In this document: piece by piece, positions 1-7,913 of the stretch
How the letters are laid out: every line of letters begins with the position of its first letter
Numbering within the stretch: the stretch's first letter is position 1
From: Chloroflexota bacterium
Lineage (GTDB): Bacteria; Chloroflexota; Anaerolineae; CG2-30-64-16
Assembly (NCBI GenBank): GCA_026389845.1
Contig: JAPLHB010000203.1
Location: 1 to 64,000, forward strand
DNA: 64,000 nucleotides
Direction: 5' to 3'
Translations under genes and position numbers: made by a program
The notes under the pieces: generated by a model
What the model was told of the DNA's origin: nothing
The model's database searches: none
The model's input: the letters and a program-made list of their open reading frames with translations, nothing else

Positions 1-758
1 GGCGTCTTCTGCAGCATCGCCTCGACCTGCGCCTGCGCCTTGGACGGATCGTCGTCGTTGTAGTCAACCGCCACCAGCTTGACATCCGGGTAGCTCTTGA
101 GCGCTTCCTTGCAGCCGTCTTCGCGCGCATCGGTGCTGCTGATGCCGCGCTTGACGTTCTGGATGTAGATCGAGCCCTTCTTGCCCAGCGATTCCGCCAG
201 CGCGCTGCAGGCGATCACGCCACCTTGCTTGTTGTCGGACGCAATGAACGACAGCGGGAACTTCACGGGGCCGTTTTCATAGTCGCCGTCGCCGATGAAG
301 GTGTCCACGGTGATGATGGGCATGCCCGCGTCGTTGGCCTTCTTCAGCGGCGCGACCATGGCATCCTTGTCAACCGGCGCCAGGAACAAGAGGTTCAGGT
401 CGCCGCGCGCGACCATGGCATCGAGCATGGGCGTCTGGTCGGTGACGTTCCAGTTCTTGGGGATCTGGACGACCAGCTCAACACCCAGGTCAGCCGCGGC
501 CTGTTGCGCGCCGCGCTGCATGGTGTAGTAGAACGGGTCTTGGACGCCCGCCAGGAAGCCGAGCTTGTAGGCCTTCTTGGCCGGCGCCGCGGTCGCGGCG
601 GGCGCCTGGGTCGGGGCCGGCGCCTGTGTGGCGACCGGCGCCTGCGTGGCAGCCGGCGCCTGGGTTGGGGCCGGCGCCTGGACGGGCGCGCACGCCGTCA
701 ACGCCATCGCCAGCACGAGCATGATACTGCACAGTTGAAAGACACGTTTGGCTTGCAT
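1..758 (-). CDS. Sugar ABC transporter substrate-binding lipoprotein (3' end cut by window)
   Basis: Periplasmic-binding protein of the ribose/galactose type (Peripla_BP_4 fold), a surface lipoprotein that should deliver a sugar to an ABC importer encoded beyond the window. The start is the ATG at 758, preceded by AAAGGGGAG. A lipoprotein signal ends in the lipobox ALTAC, followed by a low-complexity linker of repeated APTQAP/APVATQ units of about 35 residues. The mature part begins KLGFLAGVQDPFYYTMQRGA, with later FLAPVDKDAMVAPLKKA and IITVDTFIGDG blocks typical of the family. About 252 residues are visible and the C-terminal part is missing. It lies downstream of and co-directional with the LacI-type repressor, which suggests a repressor-controlled sugar uptake operon. 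The substrate cannot be told from sequence. Confidence 0.88.
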   Translation of the reverse strand, partial: MQAKRVFQLCSIMLVLAMALTACAPVQAPAPTQAPAATQAPVATQAPAPTQAPAATAAPAKKAYKLGFLAGVQDPFYYTMQRGAQQAAADLGVELVVQIPKNWNVTDQTPMLDAMVARGDLNLLFLAPVDKDAMVAPLKKANDAGMPIITVDTFIGDGDYENGPVKFPLSFIASDNKQGGVIACSALAESLGKKGSIYIQNVKRGISSTDAREDGCKEALKSYPDVKLVAVDYNDDDPSKAQAQVEAMLQKT

Positions 759-867
759 GGGACTCCCCTTTCTTGAACTTGGATTGGAAATGGCATCGCG
801 TAAGGGTGGTTGCTTTCGAGATTTCAGTGGTGACACCTCCTTCCCGGCAATACGTTCTGCCGCAATG

Positions 868-884
868 GCCGGCGCGGCGCCGGC
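868..884. terminator. GC-rich hairpin just after the lacI-type stop codon
   Basis: A perfect 17-nt palindrome (two 8-nt arms around a single central base) lies immediately downstream of the repressor stop codon and about 110 bp before the binding-protein start. There is no T tract on the minus strand, so it is more likely a partial attenuator or mRNA-processing hairpin than a strong terminator. The rest of the 126-bp gap shows an isolated AAGGAGGTG but no convincing small ORF after it. Confidence 0.3.
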
Positions 885-1904
885 TCACCCGGCGCGGCGC
901 GTGATCTGGCAGCCGCACGACTCGCGTTCGATCAGAACGGCGGGCAACACGATCACGCGCGGGCTGGCCGGCGGCTGGCCGGTCATCCGATCCAGCAGCA
1001 AGCCGGCGGCCCGCTCGCCCAGGTCGTAGCTCGGCTGGGCAATGGTGGTCACGCCGGGCGTGAAGGCCGACAGCCAGACCGTGTCGTCGAAGCCGACGAC
1101 GGCGATATCCTGTGGGCAGCGCAGGCTGTGTTCTTTGATCGTGAGGAACAGCCCAACCGTCATCAGGTTGTTGGCCGCGAAGATGGCGCTGGGTCGCGGG
1201 GTGAGGGCGAGCAGCGCCTGCGCCGCGGCCGCGCCGCCCCGCGCGGTGGATTGGCCGTTCTGAATCAAGGCCGGGTCCACGGCCACGCCGAACTCAGCCA
1301 GGGCCGCTTCGTAGCCGAGCCGGCGCGAATCCGTCGTGCTGATACCCGTCCGGCCGACAATCGCGCCGATGCGGCGGTGTCCTCGTTGCAGCAGGTGCCG
1401 CACGGCGATCTCGGCGCCCTGGCAGTCGTCCACCAGGACGGTGTCGAGCCAGTCGCCGGGCAACCGGCGGTCAACCAACACAATCGGCAGCCCCGACAGG
1501 CTGGCCGCGCGTAGCGCCTCGACATTCGCGCCGGTGGCGACGAGGATCAGCCCGTCAATCTTCTTGCGGCTGAGCAGTTGCAGCGTCACCAGCTCGCGTT
1601 CCGGCGCTTCGTCGCTATTGCACAGAATCAGGCTGTAGTGGCGGTCGCGCAGCATGTCCTCGACGCCGCGCACGATGTCGGCATAGAACGGGTTCGTGAT
1701 ATCGGAGACGATCATGCCGACGGTCATGGTGCGCTTCGCGCGCAGGCTGCGGGCGATCTGGTCAGGCTCGTAGTTGAGTTCGGCAATGGCGCCGAGGATG
1801 CGCGTTTTGGTGCCGGGGCTGACAAAGCGGCTCCCGGTCAACACGTAGGAAACCGTCGTTGGGGATACGCCGGCTCGTTGCGCTACATCTTTGATGGTTG
1901 GCAT
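885..1904 (-). CDS. LacI-family transcriptional repressor
   Basis: A 339-residue LacI/GalR-family repressor. The N-terminus MPTIKDVAQRAGVSPTTVSY is the classic helix-turn-helix plus hinge (residues 1-60), followed by a Peripla_BP_3-type sugar-binding core (MTVGMIVSDITNPFYADIV, LDRRL-like and VVGFDD blocks). It ends in RESCGC, which is common in the family. The ATG at 1904 is chosen because it places the HTH at the very N-terminus; a start 13 codons upstream would lie inside the palindromic operator. It probably binds the palindrome at 1941-1970, repressing itself and the downstream binding-protein gene until a sugar effector is present. The effector is unknown. Confidence 0.93.
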   Translation of the reverse strand: MPTIKDVAQRAGVSPTTVSYVLTGSRFVSPGTKTRILGAIAELNYEPDQIARSLRAKRTMTVGMIVSDITNPFYADIVRGVEDMLRDRHYSLILCNSDEAPERELVTLQLLSRKKIDGLILVATGANVEALRAASLSGLPIVLVDRRLPGDWLDTVLVDDCQGAEIAVRHLLQRGHRRIGAIVGRTGISTTDSRRLGYEAALAEFGVAVDPALIQNGQSTARGGAAAAQALLALTPRPSAIFAANNLMTVGLFLTIKEHSLRCPQDIAVVGFDDTVWLSAFTPGVTTIAQPSYDLGERAAGLLLDRMTGQPPASPRVIVLPAVLIERESCGCQITRRAG

Positions 1905-1940
1905 GGCGCGCGTCGCTTTCCTGGAAATAACGAGCAACCT

Positions 1941-1970
1941 CATCTAAACGATTGGACAATCGTTTAGATG
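1941..1970. promoter_or_regulatory. Palindromic LacI-type operator
   Basis: Perfect inverted repeat: 13-nt arms CATCTAAACGATT (1941-1953) and AATCGTTTAGATG (1958-1970) around a 4-nt spacer. It lies 37 bp upstream of the repressor start. The AAACGATT half-sites resemble those of LacI-family operators, so autoregulation of the repressor and its operon is likely. No second copy was seen near the binding-protein gene. Confidence 0.75.
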
Positions 1971-2020
1971 ACCCAGTGTACCATGAAACCGGGGGCGCCG
2001 TCAAGTGCTCAAAAGTAAGA

Positions 2021-2168
2021 TCGCAATATCGCAAAACTCGCTTTTGTCACCCCTTCGTTGCACTCAGGGCAAGCTCTGAGCGGGTTGGCCCCGTGAAGTG
2101 CGCTGCGGCGAGAATCCAGCGAAGAGCCTGTCCTGAGCGTAGTCGAAGGAGTCTCGTTGCGAGATGAG
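2021..2168. repeat. Dispersed palindromic repeat, family 1, copy A
   Basis: Short copy of a repeat that recurs at 7654, 12740, 18199, 19200 and 40730. It has the left terminal motif GCAAAACTCGCTTTTGTCACC, the internal GAGCGGGTTGGCCCCGTGAAG and AGCCTGTCCTGAGCG blocks, and the CGTTGCGAGATGAG end, but it lacks the opposite GCGAGTTTTGC arm. It fills most of the 1971-2338 gap, in which no gene is seen. It sits between the divergent side of the repressor operon and the 3' end of the Met-rich protein gene. Confidence 0.7.
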
Positions 2169-2243
2169 ATTGCGTAAGATCTTATTGTGAGGCAACACGG
2201 GGATTACGCGGACAATTCTGGAAACGTGCTGGGGCCGGAAAAC

Positions 2244-2290
2244 GAACACCAGACTTCGGAAGAGTGCGTCGCTCCCGAAGTCTGGTGTTC
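2244..2290 (-). terminator. Rho-independent-like terminator of the Met-rich protein gene
   Basis: Perfect 16-bp stem (arms 2244-2259 and 2275-2290) with a 15-nt loop. On the minus strand it is followed by GTTTTCC. It lies about 50 bp past the stop codon of the gene ending at 2339, so it fits termination of the minus-strand copper-side operon. Confidence 0.6.
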
Positions 2291-2338
2291 ATCTACTGAC
2301 TGCCAGCGGCTTTCGTTTTTCGTTTTGCGCCTTTCAGC

Positions 2339-3244
2339 CTACATCTCATCCACCATGCCGACGAAGGCGCCGTGCCAGGTGTGATACCAGACCTGCCCGG
2401 TGTAGCCGTTGACGCTCAACATACCGACGGTTTTGCCGTCCTTGTCCAACGTGTGGACGGTGTAGTAGCCATAGAAAACATCCAGGCCCTTTTCGACCGT
2501 CAGACCCGTCTTTGAGGCGTCGAGGTACGCCTGAGCGAGCCTGGCGACCTGGTCGGGCTTGACCGGCATGTCGGCAGTGGGCTGCAGCGGAGCCAGGCCG
2601 TTCGTCATGCCGCCCATCATGCCGCCGCGCATCATTCCGCTCGCGCCGGTCATGTGGCCGTATTTGGTGTTCCACATCATGTTCGGGCCGTATTCGGGCT
2701 GAACCGCGCCGGTGAACGGGTCAATCAGCAACTCGAAGGCGTTGATCTTGGTGGACTTCTCGGCCACCTGGGCGTAGAAGTTCTGCTCGAATTCCATCAG
2801 TTCGACGACTTCCAGATCGGGGTTGTTGTAGTAGCGCGCCAAGTAGTCAGCGACCGCTTTCTCAACCTGGGCGTTGGTCAGGCGTGGGGCGGTGACGCCC
2901 GGCTGGCCGTAACCCTGGCCGCCCATCATGCTCTGACCGCCGTAGCCGAATCGTCGCATCATACCGCGGCCGAAGTCACCGAACCGCTGCATCATCCCGC
3001 CCAAGCCGCCGTTGCCGCCCATCATCCCAGGCCCTGAGCCATACCCGCCCCGCCCGGTGGGGGAGATCGGTTGAGTCGGCGTGATGGGCGCGGTACTACC
3101 CATCATGCCCGGCCCCTTACCCTGGCCTTGCATCATCCCTGGCCCCGTGCCCTGGGCGAAGACGGCCGTCGCCAGCGCCCCGACCAGCACTAACGCACTG
3201 ATAGCGGCGGTTGTCAACAATACGAGACGCTTCTTCTGAGTCAT
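2339..3244 (-). CDS. Secreted Met/Gly-rich PepSY-like protein
   Basis: A 301-residue exported protein. An N-terminal signal peptide (about residues 1-30, ending VFAQG) leads into a low-complexity region with repeated GPGMM/GYG/GGMM units (about 31-120). Two weak PepSY-like repeats follow: about 122-190 (VEKAVADYLARYYNNPDLEV, then FELLIDPFTGAVQPEYGP) and about 230-300 (ARLAQAYLDAS, then DGKTVGMLSVNGYTGQVWYH). Between them is another Met-rich MMRGGMMGGM stretch. Clustered methionines are typical of extracytoplasmic Cu(I)-binding proteins, and the gene sits beside a SHOCT protein and opposite a copper-exporting ATPase. A periplasmic or surface copper-binding role is therefore inferred. RBS AAAGGGG precedes the ATG. 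Confidence 0.75.
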   Translation of the reverse strand: MTQKKRLVLLTTAAISALVLVGALATAVFAQGTGPGMMQGQGKGPGMMGSTAPITPTQPISPTGRGGYGSGPGMMGGNGGLGGMMQRFGDFGRGMMRRFGYGGQSMMGGQGYGQPGVTAPRLTNAQVEKAVADYLARYYNNPDLEVVELMEFEQNFYAQVAEKSTKINAFELLIDPFTGAVQPEYGPNMMWNTKYGHMTGASGMMRGGMMGGMTNGLAPLQPTADMPVKPDQVARLAQAYLDASKTGLTVEKGLDVFYGYYTVHTLDKDGKTVGMLSVNGYTGQVWYHTWHGAFVGMVDEM

Positions 3245-3289
3245 GAGATTACCCCTTTAGGTGCAACGCTATAATCCGGCTACGCCAGG

Positions 3290-3520
3290 CTAGACGCCCA
3301 ACTTGTGCCGCAGGTCTTCGAACTCCTGTGGCGTGATCTGCCCGCCGGCCATCCGCTCTCGCAGCCGCTCCAGCATCAAGGCATCCGTGTACCGGCCGGC
3401 CGGGCCGAACGCGGCGCGGACGATGAGGAAGGCCACCCACACGAGCAGGCCCACGAAGAGAATCCAGAATATCAACATTCCCAGCCCCGCCAGTGGCCCC
3501 ATGCCCCAACCCATCATCAT
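3290..3520 (-). CDS. Small SHOCT-domain membrane protein
   Basis: A 76-residue protein. One hydrophobic segment (about residues 8-34, PLAGLGMLIFWILFVGLLVW and on) is followed by a C-terminal SHOCT motif (about 48-76, LERLRERMAGGQITPQEFED). The SHOCT motif is a short oligomerisation/targeting helix pair. RBS AGGAGG lies 5 nt before the ATG. It is upstream of and co-directional with the Met-rich protein (45-bp gap) and divergent from copA, a pairing often seen near copper and heavy-metal efflux genes. Exact role unknown. Confidence 0.85.
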   Translation of the reverse strand: MMMGWGMGPLAGLGMLIFWILFVGLLVWVAFLIVRAAFGPAGRYTDALMLERLRERMAGGQITPQEFEDLRHKLGV

Positions 3521-3587
3521 TGTAACCTCCTGCGCCTCTCGTGCATCATGGCTTCAGTATCGCGCACCATCGGTGATTGCGCAACAG

Positions 3588-3643
3588 CCCTTTGGCGGGC
3601 GCACAATAGGCCATTTGGCGCGTTGCGCATGGGTCATTTTGCG
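3588..3643. promoter_or_regulatory. Three direct repeats at 23-bp spacing upstream of copA
   Basis: Near-identical 10-mers CCCTTTGGCG (3588), CCATTTGGCG (3611) and TCATTTTGCG (3634) are spaced exactly 23 bp apart in the divergent copper intergenic region. They end about 25 bp before the TATAAT box. An additional 8-bp inverted pair TGCGCAAC/GTTGCGCA flanks the first two units. They could be operator sites for a copper-responsive regulator. No such regulator gene is in the window. Confidence 0.4.
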
Positions 3644-3667
3644 CTGGCTTTGGATGGCTGATCCGGT

Positions 3668-3673
3668 TATAAT
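3668..3673 (+). promoter_or_regulatory. -10 box of the copA operon promoter
   Basis: TATAAT lies 38 bp upstream of the copA ATG. No good -35 is found at 17 bp (CTGGCT at 18 bp is the nearest), which suggests an activator-dependent promoter. Confidence 0.45.
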
Positions 3674-3711
3674 GTCCCGGTAAGACTTCGAGGAATGGAT
3701 AAGGTAGGACT

Positions 3712-6249
3712 ATGTCTGAAACTCAACACATCACACTGCCCGTCACCGGCATGACGTGCGCCAACTGCGTCGCCACCGTAGAGCGCAACCTTAAAAAACT
3801 GGATGGCGTGCAGGCCGCCGTGGTTAACCTGTCGTCCGAGCGCGCGAGCGTGGAGTTCGACCCCGTCAAGCTGGGGTTGGCCGATCTGATCGCACGCGTG
3901 GAGTATATCGGCTATGGTGTCGCCACCGGCGAGGCGGACCTGGTCATCAAGCGCCTGGCCGACGACAGCGACGCGCGGCGCCTCGAAAACGCCCTGCGCA
4001 AGCTGGAAGGCGTGCTCGAAGCCCAGGTGACCTACGCAGCCGAGAAAGCCCGCGTCAAGTACGTGCCGACCATCGTCAGCCAGGCGGAGATCCGCCGCGT
4101 CGTGGCTGCGGCCGGCTTCGAGGCCCTGGAGCTGGGCGGGGATGCGGAAGACGCCGAAGCGGCAGCCCGCCAGCACGAGATCAACACCCAGCGCCGCCTG
4201 CTGACCATCGGCCTGCTGTTCACCGTGCCGCTGTTCCTCTTGTCCATGGGCAAGGATGCCGGCCTGCTGCCCGCGTTCGTCTACAACCCGAGCGCCGCGG
4301 CCCACTTGGGCGGGATGCGCGAGGCTCAGCCGTGGTTCAACTGGGTGCTGTTGGCGCTGGCGCTCCCGGTGCAGTTCTACGTCGGCTGGCAATACTACAT
4401 CGGCGCGGCCAAGGCGTTGCGCAACCGCGCGGCCAACATGGACGTGCTGATCGCGCTGGGTTCCTCGGCGGCCTTCTTCTACAGCCTGCCCATCACCTTC
4501 GGCTGGCTGAGCGGGCACGTCTACTTCGAAACCGCCGCGGTGATCATCACCCTCATCAAGCTGGGCAAATTCCTCGAGGCGCGCGCCAAGGGGCGCACCA
4601 GCGAGGCGATCAAAAAGCTGATGGGGCTGCGCGCCAAAACCGCGCGCGTGGTGCGCGATGGGGCCGAGCTGGAGATTCCGGTTGACGACGTCAGGGTGGG
4701 CGATCTGGTCCTGGTTCGGCCGGGGGAGAAGATTCCGGTGGATGGGGTGGTCGTCGAGGGGCGCTCGGCGGTGGACGAATCCATGCTCACCGGCGAATCG
4801 CTGCCGGTGGAGAAGCAGCCCGGTGATCCGGTCATCGGCGCAACGCTGAACAAGTTGGGCCTGCTCAAATTCGAAGCCACTAAGGTCGGCCGGGAGACAG
4901 CGCTCGCCCAGATCGTCCGGCTGGTCGAGGAAGCCCAGGCCAGCAAGGCGCCGATCCAGAAGCTCGCCGACCAGGTCTCCGGCGTGTTTGTGCCGGCGGT
5001 GATCGCCCTGGCCGCGCTGACGTTCGTGGGCTGGTACTTTTTCGGCCCGCCGCTGGCGGTCAACGCCGACATCAACGCGTTCACGCGCGCGCTCGTCAAC
5101 ATGGTGGCCGTGCTGGTCATCGCCTGCCCCTGCGCGATGGGGTTGGCCACGCCGACGGCCGTCATGGTGGGCACTGGCCGGGGCGCGGAGCTGGGCATCC
5201 TATTTCGCAGCTCCGAGGCCCTGGAGCGCGCCGGCAAGGTGGGCGTCGTCGTGCTGGACAAGACGGGGACGATCACCAAAGGCCAGCCCGCGGTGACCGA
5301 CATCGTGACCGACGGGCAGATCACGCCGGATGAGCTGCTGCGCGCCGCCGCCTCGGTGGAACGGGGCAGCGAGCATCCCCTCGGCGAAGCCATTTGGGCC
5401 GAAGCGACCGCCCGCGGCCTGGCCCTCATCGAGCCACAGGGTTTCCAGGCCGAGGCCGGCCAGGGCGTCGAGGCCGAGGTGGACGGCCGCCGCGTCGCGG
5501 TGGGCAACCTGCGCATGATGGCAGCCCGCGGCTACCCGCTGAACAGCCTGGAGACCGCGGTCGAGCGTCTGCAAGCCGAGGCCAAGACCGCCATGCTCGT
5601 GTCGGTGGATGGCGCGGTGCGGGGCGTGATCGCCGTGGCCGATACGGTCAAGGACGGCTCGCGCGAAGCAATCGCCGAGCTGCGCCGCATGGGCCTGCGG
5701 GTCGTCATGCTCACCGGCGACAACCGCCGCACCGCCGAAGCGATTGCCGGCCAGGTGGGCGTGGACGACGTACTGGCCGAGGTGCTGCCGGGCGACAAGG
5801 CCGCGCATGTGAAGGCGCTGCAAGATTTCGGATTTCGGATTTCGGATTTCGGATTACCTGCGGCGAATCAAGATCATCCGCAATCCGCATTCCGCAATCC
5901 GCAATCCATCGTCGCGATGGTAGGTGACGGCGTGAACGATGCGCCGGCGCTGGCGCAGGCCGACGTGGGCTTGGCGATCGGCACCGGCACGGACGTGGCG
6001 ATGGCGGCCGCGCCGGTCACCCTGATCAGCGGCGACCTGCGCGGGGTGGTGCGCGCCATCTCGCTCTCGCGCAAGACGCTGCGCACGATCAAGCAGAACC
6101 TTTTCTGGGCTTTCTTCTATAACATCATCCTGATCCCCACGGCCGCGCTCGGGTACTTGAACCCGATGCTGGCGGCCGGTGCGATGGCGTTCAGCAGCGT
6201 TTTTGTGGTCAGCAACAGCCTGCGCTTGCGCAGGCAGAGAATTGGATAG
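3712..6249 (+). CDS. copA: Copper-exporting P1B-type ATPase
   Basis: An 845-residue Cu(I) efflux pump of the inner membrane. The first heavy-metal domain carries GMTCANC (about residues 13-19). A second HMA-like domain (about 75-140) has the fold pattern but no CxxC, so it probably does not bind metal. The transmembrane metal site is CPC at 472-474. Other motifs are the TGES loop, phosphorylation motif DKTGT (D516), SEHP nucleotide motif and GDGVNDAP hinge (from G738). Residues 705-732 are an extra segment encoded by an in-frame palindromic repeat just before the hinge, in a loop where homologues are short. The gene is followed after 4 nt by the next ORF, forming a copper operon. Confidence 0.96.
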   Translation: MSETQHITLPVTGMTCANCVATVERNLKKLDGVQAAVVNLSSERASVEFDPVKLGLADLIARVEYIGYGVATGEADLVIKRLADDSDARRLENALRKLEGVLEAQVTYAAEKARVKYVPTIVSQAEIRRVVAAAGFEALELGGDAEDAEAAARQHEINTQRRLLTIGLLFTVPLFLLSMGKDAGLLPAFVYNPSAAAHLGGMREAQPWFNWVLLALALPVQFYVGWQYYIGAAKALRNRAANMDVLIALGSSAAFFYSLPITFGWLSGHVYFETAAVIITLIKLGKFLEARAKGRTSEAIKKLMGLRAKTARVVRDGAELEIPVDDVRVGDLVLVRPGEKIPVDGVVVEGRSAVDESMLTGESLPVEKQPGDPVIGATLNKLGLLKFEATKVGRETALAQIVRLVEEAQASKAPIQKLADQVSGVFVPAVIALAALTFVGWYFFGPPLAVNADINAFTRALVNMVAVLVIACPCAMGLATPTAVMVGTGRGAELGILFRSSEALERAGKVGVVVLDKTGTITKGQPAVTDIVTDGQITPDELLRAAASVERGSEHPLGEAIWAEATARGLALIEPQGFQAEAGQGVEAEVDGRRVAVGNLRMMAARGYPLNSLETAVERLQAEAKTAMLVSVDGAVRGVIAVADTVKDGSREAIAELRRMGLRVVMLTGDNRRTAEAIAGQVGVDDVLAEVLPGDKAAHVKALQDFGFRISDFGLPAANQDHPQSAFRNPQSIVAMVGDGVNDAPALAQADVGLAIGTGTDVAMAAAPVTLISGDLRGVVRAISLSRKTLRTIKQNLFWAFFYNIILIPTAALGYLNPMLAAGAMAFSSVFVVSNSLRLRRQRIG
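5824..5907. repeat. In-frame palindromic repeat inside copA
   Basis: The left arm consists of tandem GATTTCG/GGATTTCG units and the right arm of tandem AATCCGC units. The arms are roughly complementary around a short centre. The 84-bp element is an exact multiple of 3 and adds 28 codons (residues 705-732) without disrupting the ATPase frame. Confidence 0.75.
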
Positions 6250-6253
6250 TCTT

Positions 6254-7387
6254 ATGGAACAGTTATTCTTAGCCTTCATCACCGGCCTAACCACGGGCGG
6301 CCTGAGCTGCCTCGCCGTGCAGGGCGGCCTGCTTGCTGGCTCGCTGGCTCAGCAGATCGAGCTAGACGTGCTCAACGCGCCCGCGGCCGCGGCCAAGAAT
6401 GCGGGCAAAGGCCGATCGGCGCGGCGGACCAACACGGCCCTGCCAATTGCCCTCTTCTTGCTCGCCAAGCTGGTTGCCTACACCCTGCTGGGCGGTCTGC
6501 TCGGTCTGCTCGGCTCGTTCCTGACCCTCTCCCCCGTGACGCGCGCCGTCCTGATGCTCCTCATCGGCGTGTTCATGGTTGGCAACGGCCTGCGCATGTT
6601 GAACGTCCACCCGATCTTCCGCTATTTCGTCATCGAGCCGCCCCGCTTCATCACCCGCTACATCCGCCGTACGGCGAAGCGGGAGACGGAGTTCTTTACG
6701 CCGCTCTTCCTGGGCGCTTTGACGGTGCTGATCCCCTGCGGCGTGACGCAGGCGATGATGGCCGCGGCGCTGGGCACGGGCAGCCCGGCGACCGGCGCCG
6801 CGCTGATGTTTGCGTTCGTGCTCGGCACCAGCCCGGTCTTCTTCCTGGTGGCCTATCTCGCCACGCAGATCGGCGCGCGGCTCCACTCCTATTTCCTGCG
6901 CTTCGTGGCGATCGTCGTGCTGGTCCTGGGACTCGTTACGATCGAGAGCGGGCTGAATCTGCTGGGTTCGCCGATCTCCTTCGCCAGTGCCGTGCGCAGC
7001 CTGCAGCCCGCGGCCCAGGCAGCGCCGGCAGCGCCCGTCGTGGCAGTGCAGGCGACGCCCGTGGCGCCTGCGGCAGGGGTCCCGACGGTGCCCGCGGCGC
7101 CTGCCGCTCCAGCCAAAAGCGCGTCAGTCCTCGAACTGCGCGTGGCCAACAACGGCTACATCCCCAACGTGCTGCATGCGCCGGCCAATCGTGAGGTGGC
7201 CCTGGCCCTGGTGACAAACAAGACCACCTCGTGCGCGCGCGACTTCGTCATCCCAAAGCTCAAGGTCTACCAACTGTTGCCCAGCACCGGACGCGTAACC
7301 GTGGACATCCCGCCGCAGACGCCCGGTACCGTGATGCGGTTCGCTTGTTCGATGGGCATGTATACCGGACAGATCGTGTTTGAATAA
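6254..7387 (+). CDS. CcdA/UreH-like membrane protein with C-terminal cupredoxin domain
   Basis: A 377-residue protein. The N-terminal about 245 residues form a six-helix membrane domain of the sulfite exporter TauE/SafE-UreH/DsbD_2 type (TGLTTGGLSCLAVQGGLLAG at the start, later LGALTVLIPCGVTQAMMAAA with the conserved PCG). An Ala/Pro linker (about 260-300) leads to a cupredoxin-like domain (about 305-377) ending RFACSMGMYTGQIVFE, whose C-S-M-G-M resembles a type-1 copper ligand loop. The start is the ATG at 6254, 4 nt after the copA stop. Placed between CopA and a CopZ-like chaperone, it is likely a copper- or thiol-redox-handling protein of the periplasmic side. The reaction is unknown. Confidence 0.82.
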   Translation: MEQLFLAFITGLTTGGLSCLAVQGGLLAGSLAQQIELDVLNAPAAAAKNAGKGRSARRTNTALPIALFLLAKLVAYTLLGGLLGLLGSFLTLSPVTRAVLMLLIGVFMVGNGLRMLNVHPIFRYFVIEPPRFITRYIRRTAKRETEFFTPLFLGALTVLIPCGVTQAMMAAALGTGSPATGAALMFAFVLGTSPVFFLVAYLATQIGARLHSYFLRFVAIVVLVLGLVTIESGLNLLGSPISFASAVRSLQPAAQAAPAAPVVAVQATPVAPAAGVPTVPAAPAAPAKSASVLELRVANNGYIPNVLHAPANREVALALVTNKTTSCARDFVIPKLKVYQLLPSTGRVTVDIPPQTPGTVMRFACSMGMYTGQIVFE

Positions 7388-7400
7388 CGGAAGCCAGACC

Positions 7401-7610
7401 ATGATCAAGAAAACCTACGCCGTCAATGACATGCACTGCACCAACTGCGTCATGCGCATCGAAAGCCTGGAAGACGCGCTGCCGGGCATCAAGAGCATCT
7501 CTGCGAGCTACCGCAAGGGGCAGATGACGATGGAATTCGACGAGACGCGGCTCAGCGAGGTAGAGATCATCGCCGCGGTGGCGCGGCTGGGGTACACCGT
7601 CACTGCGTAG
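7401..7610 (+). CDS. CopZ-like heavy-metal chaperone
   Basis: A 69-residue single HMA domain with MHCTNC as the Cu(I)-binding motif (near residue 13) and a beta-alpha-beta pattern ending LGYTVTA. It would pass Cu(I) to CopA in the cytosol. ATG 7401 is preferred; an ATG at 7380 would overlap the previous gene and add seven non-family residues. It is the last gene of the copA operon and is followed by a large palindromic repeat shared with the convergent kinase gene. Confidence 0.88.
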   Translation: MIKKTYAVNDMHCTNCVMRIESLEDALPGIKSISASYRKGQMTMEFDETRLSEVEIIAAVARLGYTVTA

Positions 7611-7621
7611 ATGAAAAGCTA

Positions 7622-7891
7622 CGCGGAGAGCCACGAAAGGTTATCAGAAAAACCGCAATAGCGCAAAACTCGCTACCCGTGGCCTGTCATTCTGAGCGGG
7701 TCTGTCCCTGAACTCTCGTTACGGCGTGACACCAACGAAGAATCCTTCGTCGCACTCAGGACAGGTTCTCTTTGCGCGATGAGACCCTTCGCTGGATTCT
7801 CGCCGCAGCGCACCTCACGGGATCAACCCGCTCAGGGTGACAAAAGCGAGTTTTGCGGCACTGCGAAAAACCCTTCGTGGCTCTCTGCGCG
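7622..7891. repeat. Dispersed palindromic repeat, family 1, copy B with extra outer arms
   Basis: The core (7654-7865) starts GCAATAGCGCAAAACTCGC and ends GCGAGTTTTGCGGCACTGCG. Inside are TGTCATTCTGAGCGGGT near the left end and ACCCGCTCAGGGTGACA near the right end, an imperfect complement. Outside the core, a further inverted pair GCGGAGAGCCACGAAAGG (from 7623) and CCCTTCGTGGCTCTCTGCGC (7871-7890) encloses everything, so the whole region can fold into one nested hairpin. It fills the 303-bp gap between two convergent genes and may act as a bidirectional terminator. Confidence 0.8.
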
Positions 7892-7913
7892 TTCATGGGC
7901 GGTCTGTGGGCGC

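Noticed and set aside
225-776. 183-codon plus-strand frame opposite the sugar-binding lipoprotein
   Set aside because: Gly/Arg-rich antisense product of the APTQAP linker and binding domain; the minus strand has a clear lipoprotein.
7622-7891. Insertion sequence with transposase
   Set aside because: Long nested inverted repeats suggested an IS, but there is no transposase ORF in or near any copy, so only a non-autonomous repeat can be claimed.
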